64,000 nt of DNA from Pseudacidovorax sp. Its GTDB lineage: Bacteria > Pseudomonadota > Gammaproteobacteria > Burkholderiales > Burkholderiaceae_C. A program made the position numbers and the translations under genes. The stretch covers positions 460,612 to 524,611 of the forward strand of contig NZ_JAGOPN010000001.1 in NCBI RefSeq assembly GCF_017991995.1. Reading direction: 5' to 3'. Positions 1 to 9,186 of this stretch are shown here, one piece after another; within the stretch, counting starts at the first letter, position 1, and each line of letters opens with the position of its first letter. The notes beneath the pieces were generated by a model, which searched no databases, was not told where the DNA came from, and worked only from the letters and a program-made list of their open reading frames with translations.

Positions 1-297
1 GGTGCCGAGCATCCAGGTCGCCATGTTGTGGATGGTGATGAAGGCCGTGGTCGAGGGGTCGACCGCAGCCATCTCTTCGAACACCAGCGCCGCATCCAGC
101 CGCGGCAGGCCCAGCCCGCCGATGCGCTCGGGCGCATAGAGGCCGCAGAAGCCCAGTTCGCCGGCCTTGGCAATGGCCTCGCGCGGGAAGATCGCTTCGC
201 GGTCCCACTGCGCGGCATGGGGCGCGAACTCGCTGGCGGCGAAGTCGCGGGCAGTGTCGGCGAAGGCGCGTTGTTCTTCGGTCAGTTCAAAGTCCAT
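1..297 (-). CDS. Isobutyryl-CoA dehydrogenase-like acyl-CoA dehydrogenase (N-terminal 99 residues; cut by window edge)
   Basis: FAD-dependent acyl-CoA dehydrogenase, oxidising a short branched acyl-CoA to the 2-enoyl-CoA and passing electrons to ETF. Only the N-terminal helical domain is in the window. Visible features are a typical opening (DFELTEEQRAFADTARDFA), the WDRE motif near residue 31 and TTAFITIHNM at about 83-92. The last motif closely resembles the ACAD8/isobutyryl-CoA dehydrogenase group rather than short-chain straight-chain enzymes. Neighbouring mmsA on the same strand, upstream, supports a place in valine/isobutyrate catabolism. The start ATG at 297 fits the family length. It is separated from mmsA by about 990 bp of repeat DNA, so it may have its own promoter. 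Family is sure; substrate is inferred. Confidence 0.85.
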   Translation of the reverse strand, partial: MDFELTEEQRAFADTARDFAASEFAPHAAQWDREAIFPREAIAKAGELGFCGLYAPERIGGLGLPRLDAALVFEEMAAVDPSTTAFITIHNMATWMLGT

Positions 298-423
298 GGT
301 GCTTCTTGTCTCTCTTGGCGCTTGGACGGCTTGTTTGTGCCGCGTTGTCTCGGCTTGGTCTGCTCAGGTGCGCAATTGACTGGCTGTGCGTTCTCGGTCG
401 GCGCAATTTGTACGGTGGGGGCG

Positions 424-664
424 GCGCGCGAGAACCGGCCCGCCGCGGGCTCGGAGTGAGGCGGTCGGCACTGCGTGCCGACTCCGCTGCGATGCTCCCG
501 AACCCGGCCCGCGGCAGAACTCGCTACGCGCTGGCACGCTGCGCTCAAACAACTGCCGCGAGTCAGTTCACGAAGCAGGCCTGTCCTTCGGCAGGCCTGC
601 GGCCGGGTTCGCTGCGCTTCTCGCCGCCTCACACATCGCCCACGGCGGGCCGGTCCTCGCGCGC
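424..664 (+). repeat. MITE-like structured repeat, copy A
   Basis: A 241 bp element bounded by imperfect terminal inverted repeats of about 27 bp (424-450 against 638-664; core CCGGCCCGCCGYGGGC). It contains two strong hairpins: an 8 bp stem at 464-471/475-482 with a 3-base loop, and a 9 bp stem at 575-583/592-600 with an 8-base loop. The interior is nearly the same as copy B (940-1193) read on the other strand, with few mismatches over about 180 bp. No open frame in it looks like a protein. The structure suggests a non-autonomous mobile or recombinogenic repeat; no transposase for it is seen here. Confidence 0.7.
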
Positions 665-668
665 AGGG

Positions 669-735
669 ACGCTGCGCATCATCGTGCCGGCACGGGCGTC
701 CGCGCCCGACATCACCTGCCGGTTGGCCGCATGTG
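669..735 (+). pseudogene. Possible relic of a Bug-family (TctC-like) receptor gene
   Basis: Between the two repeats the plus strand reads TLRIIVPARASAPDITCRLAA, which resembles the mature N-terminus of tripartite tricarboxylate (Bug) receptors (usually VRIIVPF.PGG..D..AR). Compare the intact Bug gene at 53477 with its KTVRIIVPFAPGGGADSSAR. No start codon or signal peptide precedes it and the frame degenerates within about 30 codons, so at most this is a short gene relic. The match may be chance; confidence is low. Confidence 0.3.
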
Positions 736-939
736 CCACCGACGCCGCAACCCCTGCCCGCCACGGATTGCAGCCTACGCCGTCGCCCGACCTTGGATGT
801 CCAGAACACCTTCGGCATGGCGCGCGACGGACGTGACGCGCCGACGCCATCGCCTGGGGCCGCCGCGACGCCCGCCATGCCCAGAACGGTCACACCGACA
901 CAGACGTGTCGACACCGGGATTCGCGCGCAGCTTCGGTT

Positions 940-1193
940 CCGGCCCGGGCGGCGGTGGGTAACGCGGTGTGCGCCTGTGAGGCGCCGAGAAGCGCAGTGC
1001 ATCCGGCCGCAGGCCTGCCGAAGGACAGGCCTGCTTCTTGATCTGACTCGCGGCGTTTGTTTGAGCGGAGCTGCCGCAGGCAGCGCAGCGAGTTATGCCG
1101 CGGGCCGGGTGCGCGAGCATCGCAGGGGAGTCGGCACGCAGTGCCGACCGCCTCACTGAAGCACGCCGCGTTACCCACCGCCGCCCGGGCCGG
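940..1193 (-). repeat. MITE-like structured repeat, copy B
   Basis: A 254 bp element with perfect 28 bp terminal inverted repeats (940-967 and 1166-1193; outer bases CCGGCCCGGGCGGCGGTGGG). It is oriented opposite to copy A. The two internal hairpins of copy A are conserved here at 1009-1017/1026-1034 and 1130-1137/1141-1148, with complementary loop sequences as expected for an inverted copy. The interior is nearly the same as copy A while the termini differ more, so the pair probably diverged mainly at the ends. With copy A it forms a long inverted repeat that could fold into a large cruciform. Confidence 0.75.
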
Positions 1194-1291
1194 CGCGCCC
1201 GCCTCGAACACCGAGCGCACCACGACCGGAGACATGGCAACGGTACTCACACAGTCGGACTTACAACGAGCACCGGGCCCCAGCACCAAGT

Positions 1292-2815
1292 TCACTTCAA
1301 CGAAATCGTCGTATTGACCCCCTGCGACACCGTCGAGTCGTCGAACCACCGCGCCGTCACCGTCTTGGTCTGCGTGTAGAACAACACCACCTGCTTGCCG
1401 TAAGGCCCCAGGTCCCCCAGCTTCGAGGCCCGCGATCCCGTGAACGAGAACAGCGGCACCGGCACCGGGATCGGCACGTTGATGCCCACCTGTCCCACGT
1501 CGATGTCCTCCTGGAACTTGCGCGCCGCCGCGCCCGACTGCGTGAAGATCGCCGTGCCGTTGCCGTTCGGATTGGCGTTGATGAACTCGATCGCCTCGTC
1601 CAGCGACGACGCTTCGGCCAGGCACAGCACCGGCCCGAACACCTCCTGGTCGTAGATCGACATGCCCGGCTTCACGCCCGAGAAGACCGTCGGCCCGACG
1701 AAGTTGCCCTTCTCGTAGCCGGCCACCTGCGGGTTGCGGCCATCCAGCTCCAGCGTGGCGCCATCGGCCACACCGCGCTCGATCAGCCCCACCACCCGGT
1801 CGCGCGCCGCGCACGACACCAGCGGCCCCACGTCCGTGCCCTTCTCCGTGCCGGCGCTCACCTTCAGCGTCTTGGCCTTCTCCACCAGCTCGGGAATCCA
1901 GCTTTGCGCCTCGCCCACCAGCACCGCCACCGACACCGCCATGCAGCGCTGGCCCGCGGCACCGAAGGCCGCGCCGGCCAGCGCATTGAGCGTCTGCTCC
2001 TTGTTGGCGTCAGGCATCACGATGGCGTGGTTCTTCGCGCCCATCATGCATTGCACCCGCTTGCCGGCCAGCGTGGCGCGGTTGTAGACATGCGTGCCCA
2101 CCTTGGTCGAGCCCACGAAGCTGATCGCCTTGATGTCGCGGTGGTCGCAGATGGCGTTGACCACCTGCTCGCCGCCGTGCACCACGTTCAGCACGCCGGG
2201 CGGCACGCCCGCCTCCAGCGCCAGCTCGACCAGGCGCATCGTCACCATCGGGTCCTGCTCGCTCGGCTTGAGCACGAAGGTGTTGCCCGTGGCGATGGCC
2301 ATCGGGAACATCCACAACGGGATCATGGCCGGGAAGTTGAAGGGCGTGATGCCGGCGCACACGCCCAACGGCTGCAGCAGCGTGTACGTGTCCACGCCCC
2401 CCGCCACGTTGTTGGCCAGTTCGCCCAGCTGCAGGTTGCCGATGCCGGCCGCATGCTCCACCACCTCCAGGCCGCGGAACACATCGCCTTCGGCGTCCGG
2501 CAGCGTCTTGCCCTGCTCGGCCGTGAGGATGGCGGCCAGCTCGCCCATGTGCTCGCGGATCAACTGCTGCAGCTTCAGGAAGATGCGCGCCCGCTGGCCG
2601 ATGGCCGTCTTGCGCCAGGTCTTGAAGGCCTTCTGCGCCGCGGCGACGGCGGCGTCCACCTCGTCGGGCGTGGCGAAGGGCACGCGGGCCAGCACCTCCT
2701 GGGTGGCGGGGTTGACCACGTCGCGCCATTCGGTGCTGCGGGATTCGACGAACTCGCCGCCGATCAGCAGTTTGACGGTGGGCACCCGCGATGCGGGCGT
2801 GGGGGTGGCAGTCAT
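1292..2815 (-). CDS. mmsA: Methylmalonate-semialdehyde dehydrogenase (CoA-acylating)
   Basis: NAD-dependent, CoA-acylating aldehyde dehydrogenase converting methylmalonate semialdehyde to propionyl-CoA and CO2 in valine (and thymine) breakdown; cytoplasmic. The 507-residue product spans the full ALDH fold: TPFNFP at about 157-162 (NAD site), FVGSTKVG at 233-240, and the catalytic cysteine Cys291 in GQRCMA. The MmsA-typical stretch [16 protein letters not shown] precedes it. The ATG at 2815 gives the usual length (about 500 aa); an in-frame extension to 2947 has no family support. It is divergent from a LysR gene, with 118 bp between them, and lies upstream of the acyl-CoA dehydrogenase, so these two probably form a valine catabolic set. 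Confidence 0.95.
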   Translation of the reverse strand: MTATPTPASRVPTVKLLIGGEFVESRSTEWRDVVNPATQEVLARVPFATPDEVDAAVAAAQKAFKTWRKTAIGQRARIFLKLQQLIREHMGELAAILTAEQGKTLPDAEGDVFRGLEVVEHAAGIGNLQLGELANNVAGGVDTYTLLQPLGVCAGITPFNFPAMIPLWMFPMAIATGNTFVLKPSEQDPMVTMRLVELALEAGVPPGVLNVVHGGEQVVNAICDHRDIKAISFVGSTKVGTHVYNRATLAGKRVQCMMGAKNHAIVMPDANKEQTLNALAGAAFGAAGQRCMAVSVAVLVGEAQSWIPELVEKAKTLKVSAGTEKGTDVGPLVSCAARDRVVGLIERGVADGATLELDGRNPQVAGYEKGNFVGPTVFSGVKPGMSIYDQEVFGPVLCLAEASSLDEAIEFINANPNGNGTAIFTQSGAAARKFQEDIDVGQVGINVPIPVPVPLFSFTGSRASKLGDLGPYGKQVVLFYTQTKTVTARWFDDSTVSQGVNTTISLK

Positions 2816-2933
2816 GGCTTGTCTCCAGATGGGGCGGCGCTTGTGCCGCCGATGTGATCCGCCGCAGGATAGCTTTGCACTTTTGCCCCAGCAATAGACA
2901 AAAATTCGCGTCGCCTTTGCAAAATTGCAGACC

Positions 2934-3836
2934 ATGGACTGGGACAACCTGCGCTACTTCCTCGAACTCGCCCGCGCCGGCACGCTGATGGCCGCGGCGC
3001 GCCGGCTGGCGGTGGACCACACCACCGTCGCGCGCCGCATCCAGGCGCTGGAAAAAGCCCTGGGCGCCGCCCTCTTCACGCGCGAGGCCGGCGGACATCG
3101 GCTGACCGAGGCCGGCCGGCAACTGCAGCCCCAGGCCGAGGCCATGGAGGCCGCCTTTCACGCGGTCGAGCGCACCAGCCCGGCCCTGGCACCGCAGGAA
3201 GGCCTGTCGGGCACCGTGCGCGTGGGCGCCACGGAAGGCTTCGGCACGCGGGTGCTGGCACCCGCGCTGGCCGCATTCGCCGCAGGCCATCCGCGCCTGA
3301 CCATCGACCTGCTCGCCTTGCCGCGCCTGCTGCAGCTGTCGCGGCGCGAGGCCGACATCGTGATCGCGCTGGAGCGCCCGGCGCGGGGCTCGGTGGTGGC
3401 CACGCGGCTCACGGACTACAGCCTGCGCCTGTACGCCTCGCACGACTACCTGGCGCGCCATGCGCCCATCTCGCGCCGCGAGGACCTGCGCGGCCACGCC
3501 TTCGTCAGCTACGTGGACGACCTGCTCTTCTCCAAGGAGCTACGCTTCCTGGGCGAGTTGCACCGGCCCGATGGCTTCTCGCTGCGCAGCACCAGCGTGC
3601 TGGCCCAGCACGAGGCGGCGGCCGCCGGCGCCGGCATTGCCGTGCTGCCGGCCTTCGTCGCCGAAGGCGACGCGCGGCTGGCGCCCGTGCTGCCGGCGTT
3701 GGCGCGTTTCACGCGCACCTTCTGGATGTCGATGCCCGCTGAAGGCAAGCAGCAGCCGCGCATCCTGGCCGTGTGGAACCTGCTCAAGACCGTGGCAGAA
3801 CGGGAGCAGACCCGGCTTCTGCCACCCGCGGCCTGA
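2934..3836 (+). CDS. LysR-family transcriptional regulator (divergent from mmsA)
   Basis: A 300-residue LysR regulator. The winged HTH is in residues 1-65 ([20 protein letters not shown], then the recognition helix around [13 protein letters not shown]), followed by a periplasmic-binding-protein-like effector domain from about residue 90. It reads [10 protein letters not shown] where most LysR proteins have L..F..V, typical of the subfamily that guards catabolic dehydrogenase genes. The intergenic region with mmsA (2816-2933) is AT-richer than its surroundings and has a TGCA-N4-TGCA dyad just before the start. Control of mmsA in response to a valine-pathway intermediate is inferred from divergence only. 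The ATG at 2934 was chosen over an upstream TTG. Confidence 0.85.
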   Translation: MDWDNLRYFLELARAGTLMAAARRLAVDHTTVARRIQALEKALGAALFTREAGGHRLTEAGRQLQPQAEAMEAAFHAVERTSPALAPQEGLSGTVRVGATEGFGTRVLAPALAAFAAGHPRLTIDLLALPRLLQLSRREADIVIALERPARGSVVATRLTDYSLRLYASHDYLARHAPISRREDLRGHAFVSYVDDLLFSKELRFLGELHRPDGFSLRSTSVLAQHEAAAAGAGIAVLPAFVAEGDARLAPVLPALARFTRTFWMSMPAEGKQQPRILAVWNLLKTVAEREQTRLLPPAA

Positions 3837-5882
3837 TCAGCGCAGCACCACGCGGGGCGGCGACATCTGCACCTGGTTGCGGCCACTGGTCTTGGCGGCA
3901 TAGCAGGCGGCGTCGGCGGCGGCCACCCAGTCCTGGGCCGTGCGGATGTCGGGCGTCAGCTCGGCCACGCCGATGCTGGCGCCCACGCGCAGCTCCTGCT
4001 CTTCCCACGGCACGACGATCTCCTGGACGGCCGCGCGGATGCGCTGGGCCACCGCCAGAGCCGCCATGCCGCTGCACTGCTCCAGCAGCAGCGCGAACTC
4101 GTCGCCGCCCAGCCGCACCACCAGGTCGCCCGAACGCGACTGCGCCGCAATGGCCTGCACCACCTGCTTGAGCACCTCGTCGCCGGCCAGGTGGCCGGCC
4201 GTGTCGTTGATGGGCTTGAAGTGGTCGAGGTCGATGAAGATCAGCACCGCGGGGCTGAACAGCTCCCGGTTGCCCATCACGCGCGCAATGCGCTGGTCGA
4301 AGAACATGCGGTTGGCCGCACCGGTGAGCGGGTCGTGCCGGCTCTGCCACTCCAGGCGCTGGCGCACCAGCTTCTGCTCGGTGACGTCGGCCACCGTCCA
4401 GATCTCGCCCAGCGACAGGTCGTCCCAGTCCACCGGCCGGCTGCGCAGGTTGGCCCAGAAGCCCAGGCCGTCGCTGCGCCGCAGGCGCCAGTCGCCGCCA
4501 TAGGGCACGCCCAGCGCGGCGGCGCCGCGCGCGGCCTGCAGGAAGCGCTGGAAGCCATCGGCTTCCTCGAACAGCTCGTGGGCGGCGCGTCCCAGCATCT
4601 GCGGCGCGTCATTGCCGAACAACCGGCAGCATTCGGCGCTGGCCAGCTCGACCACGCCCTCGCGCACGAAGGCCACGCCCACGGGCGCGGCGGCGAGCAC
4701 GGCGCGCAGGCGTGTCTGGATCTCGGCGTGGGCATGGGCCAGCCCGGCCTGTTCGGTGGCCCACAGCCGAAGCAGGGTGGACAACTGGCCCAGTTCGCCC
4801 GCACCGCCCGGCCACCCCATGCCCGGCTGCGCATCGGCCATGGGCGCGGTGAGCCGCTGCACGCGCCGCACCAGGCGGCCCAGCGGCCGCAGGCGCCAGA
4901 CGATCCACGCGCAACTCAACAGGCCGGCCAGCAGTACGGCGCCGAGGGTCCATTGCAGCGTGTGCTCGAGTTCGTCGTCAAGCCCCCCCTGCAGGCCCGA
5001 GACCGGCCGGGCCTGCCAGATGAGCCACGGCGTCTCCGACACGGGCACGGCCGCCACCACCTGTCCACCGGCCACGGTGACGAAGCCTTCGGTGAGGCGC
5101 GGGCTGCCCTGCGCCCGCCAGGCCTCGAAGGCCTCCGCGAAGCGCGCCTCCCGCGACAGCGGCAGGCGCTGCAGGGCCAGGCCACCGTCGTGGCTCAGGA
5201 TCTGGCCCTGGTCGTCCGTGACCACGCGCACGGCCCCGGGCAGCCGTCCCACGGCCATGCGGCCGACGTCGCCGCTGTCCAGGCGCAGCACACCCGCCAC
5301 CACCGCGACCACGCGCTGCCCATCCATCACCGGCAGCGCCATCACGATGGACACGCGGCCCGTGTTGCGCCCGGCGATGGGCTGCGACAGCACAGGCTTG
5401 TGGGTGCGCATCACCTCCTGGAAGTAGGACCGGTCGTCCATGGGGCCGATGGCCGGCATGACCTGGACGCCATGCTCATCGGCACGTGCCAGCGGCTGGC
5501 CGAGCGCATCGATCAGGAAGGAGGCGGAGAAGACGGTGCCCAGGCTCGACGCGAGCACGGTGAAGCGCTGTGCGCGCTCCTCGTCGCTGGCCGCGGGCTG
5601 GAGCATGCGCGCCGTGCCGGCCAGCGCGGCTTCGCGCTGGTGCTGCAGGCTGGACATGGCCTCGGCCGTGGCACGCGTGCTGGCGCGCTGATGGTCTTCG
5701 TCGCTCACGCGCGCGATGCGCTGCGCCAGGTGCGAGACGGCCAGCCAGATGGCCACGCTGGCCGCCACGGCCAGCAGGGCTACCACGGCAACCAGGCTGG
5801 CGCGCAGGCGCCATGCCACGTCGTCGAAGGCCGGCATGGCGGCCTGCCCACGGGCCGGCGTCTTCCTGCCCAGGCGAGGCAT
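3837..5882 (-). CDS. Membrane sensor diguanylate cyclase (two TM, periplasmic sensor, PAS, GGDEF)
   Basis: Makes c-di-GMP from two GTP at the inner membrane. The 681 residues run: TM1 at about 29-50, a periplasmic dCACHE-like sensor at 51-310, TM2 at about 312-331, a PAS domain at about 390-505 and a GGDEF domain at about 515-678. The active-site GGDEF is at 592-596 and an RxxD product-inhibition site (RSGD, 583-586) lies exactly five residues before it, so the enzyme should be both active and feedback-regulated. The chosen ATG (5882) leaves 17 bp to the stop of the upstream GGDEF-EAL gene. ATG at 5837 is an alternative. The sensor ligand is unknown. Confidence 0.88.
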   Translation of the reverse strand: MPRLGRKTPARGQAAMPAFDDVAWRLRASLVAVVALLAVAASVAIWLAVSHLAQRIARVSDEDHQRASTRATAEAMSSLQHQREAALAGTARMLQPAASDEERAQRFTVLASSLGTVFSASFLIDALGQPLARADEHGVQVMPAIGPMDDRSYFQEVMRTHKPVLSQPIAGRNTGRVSIVMALPVMDGQRVVAVVAGVLRLDSGDVGRMAVGRLPGAVRVVTDDQGQILSHDGGLALQRLPLSREARFAEAFEAWRAQGSPRLTEGFVTVAGGQVVAAVPVSETPWLIWQARPVSGLQGGLDDELEHTLQWTLGAVLLAGLLSCAWIVWRLRPLGRLVRRVQRLTAPMADAQPGMGWPGGAGELGQLSTLLRLWATEQAGLAHAHAEIQTRLRAVLAAAPVGVAFVREGVVELASAECCRLFGNDAPQMLGRAAHELFEEADGFQRFLQAARGAAALGVPYGGDWRLRRSDGLGFWANLRSRPVDWDDLSLGEIWTVADVTEQKLVRQRLEWQSRHDPLTGAANRMFFDQRIARVMGNRELFSPAVLIFIDLDHFKPINDTAGHLAGDEVLKQVVQAIAAQSRSGDLVVRLGGDEFALLLEQCSGMAALAVAQRIRAAVQEIVVPWEEQELRVGASIGVAELTPDIRTAQDWVAAADAACYAAKTSGRNQVQMSPPRVVLR

Positions 5883-5899
5883 CAGGCGGCGGACGGTCG

Positions 5900-7546
5900 T
5901 CACGGCGGGAGCGCTTTGTTCATGGCGGGCGCATTGTCCGACGGCGGCTTCCACAGCGGCTGTCTTTCGTAGGCGTCGATCCAGCCGAAGACCTCCGCTG
6001 CCGGCATGGGCCGAGCAATGCCGAAGCCCTGCGCCAGGTGGCAGCCCAGGGCCAGCAGCGCCTCGCCGTGCTCGCGGGTTTCCACACCCTCGGCGGTGAC
6101 CTCCAGACCGAGGGCGCGGGCCAGCGAGATCACGCCCTGCAGGATGGCGCGGTCCTGCGGGTCGGTGAGCACGTTGCGCACGAAGGACTGGTCCAGCTTG
6201 AGACCGCTGACCGGCAGCCGCCGCAGGTAGGTCAGCGAGGAATAGCCGGTGCCGAAGTCATCCATCACCACGTCCACGCCCAGCTGGCGGCAGGACTCGA
6301 TGAAGCTGGCGGCCAGGTCGATGTCGCGGATGGCGCTGGTCTCCAGGATCTCCAGCACCAGGGCGCCGGCATGTCGCTCGGGAAAGCGCTCCAGCAGCGC
6401 GGACAGCCGCCGCACCACATCCGCCCGCATCAGCAGCCCGGCGCTGATGTTGACGCTGACCGACAGCCGGCGACCCTGCGCGGCCCACTGCCGCACCGCC
6501 TCGATGGCGGCGCCGATGGCCCATTCGCCCAGCTGCTCCGACAGTTCGTGATCCTCGATGGTGGGCACGAACTCGGCCGGCATCAGCACGCCGCGCTGCG
6601 CGTGGTTCCAGCGGCTGAGCGCCTCCATGCCCACGATGGTGCCGCGCTGCATGTCGACCTTGGGCTGGAAGACGAGGAAGAACTCGCCCGCGTCCAGCCC
6701 CTCGGCGATGCGCTGGCGCTGCTGGGCCAGACGCTGCTCGTGCGCATGCTCCTGCGCGTCGAAGAAGTTGACCTGCCCGCCCCCGGCCCGCTTGGCACCG
6801 AAGGCGGCCTGGCGGGCCTGGCGCAGCAGCACCTCGATGGACGGGCCTTCCTGCTCGCGCAGCGCCACGCCGACGCTGGCCCCCACGGTCAGCGGCTGGC
6901 CGTGGACCTGGAAGTCGTCGCCCAGCCGGCCGAGGCAGTACTCGAGGATGCCCTGGCATTCCGGCCAGCCCGCGTTGGGCAGCACGGCCGCGAACTCGTC
7001 GCCGCCCACCCGGGCCAGCGCCGCGTCTTCGGGCAACCCCAGTTCCAGCCTGTGCACGACCTCCAGCAGGACGGCGTCGCCGCCAGAGGGGCCGAAGCGC
7101 CCGTTGATCTCCCGGAAGCGGTCCAGGTCGAGGTAGATGACGGCCAGCCGGGCCAGCGGCACGCTGCGCTCGGCCGACAGCTCGGGCAGCGATGGCAGGC
7201 GGCCCGGCAGGCGGGTCAGCGGATCCAGGCGGTGCAGCACCTCGGTGCCCGGGCCGCGGCTGGCTGTCCACAGCACGCTGCCGTCCTCTGCGCGTTCGCC
7301 GCGCAATTCGACCTGCACGCGGCCCTTGGGCGTGCGAAGGCCCACCCAGCAGGCCGGGCCGGGCCCCTTGGCAGGCACCTCGGCCTCCTCGAAGCCGCGC
7401 TCGCCGGCGGCCAGCAGGGTCTTGGCCTTGATGCCGGGTTCGGCCGCGCCGCAGGTCAGCGCCTGGGCCGCGGCATCCGCCCAGCGAAGCTCCCCCGCCA
7501 CGGTGCGAAAGTGGCAGACCGCCGGCCGGGGAAGACGGTGGGGCAT
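5900..7546 (-). CDS. Bifunctional GGDEF-EAL protein (c-di-GMP cyclase/phosphodiesterase)
   Basis: A 548-residue soluble protein. After about 100 residues of poorly conserved N-terminus comes a GGDEF domain (GGDEF intact at 181-185) without an RxxD I-site at the expected place (residues 172-175 are PEDA). The EAL domain starts at about 275. Its catalytic set looks complete: EAL at 308-310, the SVNIS asparagine, LEILET, DDFGTG at 429-434, the LKLD lysine and AEGVET. Phosphodiesterase activity is therefore likely; cyclase activity is possible. No membrane segment or classical PAS is seen. It sits in tandem between two other c-di-GMP genes, 62 bp downstream of the PAS-PAS-GGDEF gene, suggesting co-transcription. 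Confidence 0.88.
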   Translation of the reverse strand: MPHRLPRPAVCHFRTVAGELRWADAAAQALTCGAAEPGIKAKTLLAAGERGFEEAEVPAKGPGPACWVGLRTPKGRVQVELRGERAEDGSVLWTASRGPGTEVLHRLDPLTRLPGRLPSLPELSAERSVPLARLAVIYLDLDRFREINGRFGPSGGDAVLLEVVHRLELGLPEDAALARVGGDEFAAVLPNAGWPECQGILEYCLGRLGDDFQVHGQPLTVGASVGVALREQEGPSIEVLLRQARQAAFGAKRAGGGQVNFFDAQEHAHEQRLAQQRQRIAEGLDAGEFFLVFQPKVDMQRGTIVGMEALSRWNHAQRGVLMPAEFVPTIEDHELSEQLGEWAIGAAIEAVRQWAAQGRRLSVSVNISAGLLMRADVVRRLSALLERFPERHAGALVLEILETSAIRDIDLAASFIESCRQLGVDVVMDDFGTGYSSLTYLRRLPVSGLKLDQSFVRNVLTDPQDRAILQGVISLARALGLEVTAEGVETREHGEALLALGCHLAQGFGIARPMPAAEVFGWIDAYERQPLWKPPSDNAPAMNKALPP

Positions 7547-7608
7547 GGTGTGGGGGAAGAAGGGCCGGTGTTCAGCGCAGAGGGCGGCGACGGCGTCCGG
7601 CGGGCGCC

Positions 7609-9072
7609 TCAGAGGGGCCGGCGCTGCGCCGGGCCCTCCGACTCGTAATGGCGGGCCTTGTCCTCGTACATGGCGCGGTCGGCGGCCTGCAGCGCGTTCT
7701 CGAGCGACTCGCCCGCCTGGCAGGTGGCGGCGCCCATGGCGAAGCTCAGCAGGTGACCGGAGGGGCCGCCGTAGAACTGGTTGTTGAGGTCCACCAGGGT
7801 GGTCAGGTGCTCGCGCACGCTGCGCACGCCGCGCTCGTCGGTGTCGGGCATCAGCACGATGAATTCGTCGCCGCCCACCCGGGCCACGCACGCGGGCGCG
7901 TCCACCAGCTTGGCCAGCACCTCGCCCGCGCGGCGCAGCAGGGCGTCGCCGGCGGCATGGCCGACCTGGTCGTTGACCTGCTTGAGGCCGTTCATGTCGA
8001 GCGCAAGGATGGACACGGGCCAGGGGCCCTTGCGCGTCAGGCGCAACAGTTCCTCGGTGTAGAAGGTGCGGTTGCGCAGTTGCGTGAGCACATCGTGCGT
8101 GCCCAGGTATTCAAGGTAGGCCTCGGCGCGGCGGCGCGCGGTGATGTCGACCAGCGAGAGCAGCACCAGGTCCCAGTTGTCCTGCCGGTCGGGCAGGATG
8201 GAGAACTGCATGTAGATGTAGACCGGCTCGCCGCCCAGCGTGTAGTTGACCACCTCGCGCTGCTGCAGCGTCTTGCCGTCCCAGAGGTCGCGCAGCTGCT
8301 CGGCGAAGGAGTCGTGCATCTCTCCGCGGAACACCTTGGGCAGGTTGCGCAGCAGCGTGGCCTTGTCGGGCGCGCCCAGCATGCGTAGCGTCTCCTCGTT
8401 GACGTCGAGCACGCGGATCTCCTGCACGCAGCGGCCGACGAACTCGGGGTGCACCTTGAGGAAGGTACCGAAGTCGCGGATGCCCTGCGCCCGCACCCCG
8501 TCGAGCAGGCGCTTGACGCCGCTGAAGTCCTCCACCCACAGCGACACGGGCGAGCGCTCGAAGAGGCCACGCGCGTAGCGCTCGCTGGCTTCGCGCAGCT
8601 TCTCGGCGCGTACGCGGGCGGTGATGTCGTCGAGCGAAATGAGCGCTCGCGACCAATCGGCCTCGTGGCCAGGCAGGATGCGGATGCGTACCGTGACGTC
8701 CAGCCGCCGACCGTCGAGGGCATAGTTGACCGTCTGGTTCTCGATCTCGGTGCGTCCGTCCCAGAACTGCGCGAGTTCGTGGATCACCCGGTCAGACATG
8801 TCGTCCCGGAAGATTTCCGGCAGGCGCGAGACCAGTTCATCCTGGCTGGCGGCAGCGAACAGGCTCAACGTCTTCTGGTTGACCTGCAGCACGCGGATGC
8901 TGGCCATGCAGGCCGCCCGGCGCGACGGGTCGGCCTGGAGATATTCGACGAGGTCGATCACGCCCTCGCTGCGCCACTGATCGAAAAGCTGCTTGAGTCC
9001 GCTGTAATCCTCGAGCCAGAGCGAGACTGGCGCAAGATCGAACATGGTTTGGAAATCGTCGGAAGACGTCAT
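7609..9072 (-). CDS. Diguanylate cyclase with duplicated PAS modules (PAS-PAS-GGDEF)
   Basis: A 487-residue soluble protein. Residues about 11-150 and 171-310 are two copies of one PAS module at an exact 160-residue offset. Compare APVSLWLEDYSGLKQL at 14 with SPVSLWVEDFSGVKRL at 174, and SLDDITAR at 146 with SLVDITAR at 306. This is an internal tandem duplication. The GGDEF domain follows, with an intact GGDEF at 400-404 and conserved DPLT-like (HDVLTQLRNR) and LDMNGLKQVND motifs. No RxxD I-site is present five residues upstream, so strong product inhibition is not expected. It is first in a run of three c-di-GMP genes on this strand. The signal sensed is unknown. Confidence 0.88.
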   Translation of the reverse strand: MTSSDDFQTMFDLAPVSLWLEDYSGLKQLFDQWRSEGVIDLVEYLQADPSRRAACMASIRVLQVNQKTLSLFAAASQDELVSRLPEIFRDDMSDRVIHELAQFWDGRTEIENQTVNYALDGRRLDVTVRIRILPGHEADWSRALISLDDITARVRAEKLREASERYARGLFERSPVSLWVEDFSGVKRLLDGVRAQGIRDFGTFLKVHPEFVGRCVQEIRVLDVNEETLRMLGAPDKATLLRNLPKVFRGEMHDSFAEQLRDLWDGKTLQQREVVNYTLGGEPVYIYMQFSILPDRQDNWDLVLLSLVDITARRRAEAYLEYLGTHDVLTQLRNRTFYTEELLRLTRKGPWPVSILALDMNGLKQVNDQVGHAAGDALLRRAGEVLAKLVDAPACVARVGGDEFIVLMPDTDERGVRSVREHLTTLVDLNNQFYGGPSGHLLSFAMGAATCQAGESLENALQAADRAMYEDKARHYESEGPAQRRPL

Positions 9073-9186
9073 GGCGGCGGACGCGTGAGACAGCGCCGGA
9101 TGCTATCAGCAGCCGGGCCGGTCGAGGGCCTCGGCAACTGCGAAAGCAGGCCGGGAACGGCGCAGGAAAACCCGGGAAGGACTCGC

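Noticed and set aside
436..1193. CRISPR-like array in the mmsA-acyl-CoA dehydrogenase gap
   Set aside because: Only two inverted copies of one long repeat; no short direct repeats with regular spacers and no cas gene.
282..1814. Long minus-strand frame running from the gap through part of mmsA
   Set aside because: It is in a different frame from mmsA and through the repeats; Arg/Gly/Pro-rich composition and no family motif. A high-GC shadow.
3837..5954. Start of the sensor cyclase at 5954
   Set aside because: This would overlap the upstream GGDEF-EAL gene by 55 bp and add residues without family support; ATG 5882 fits the spacing.
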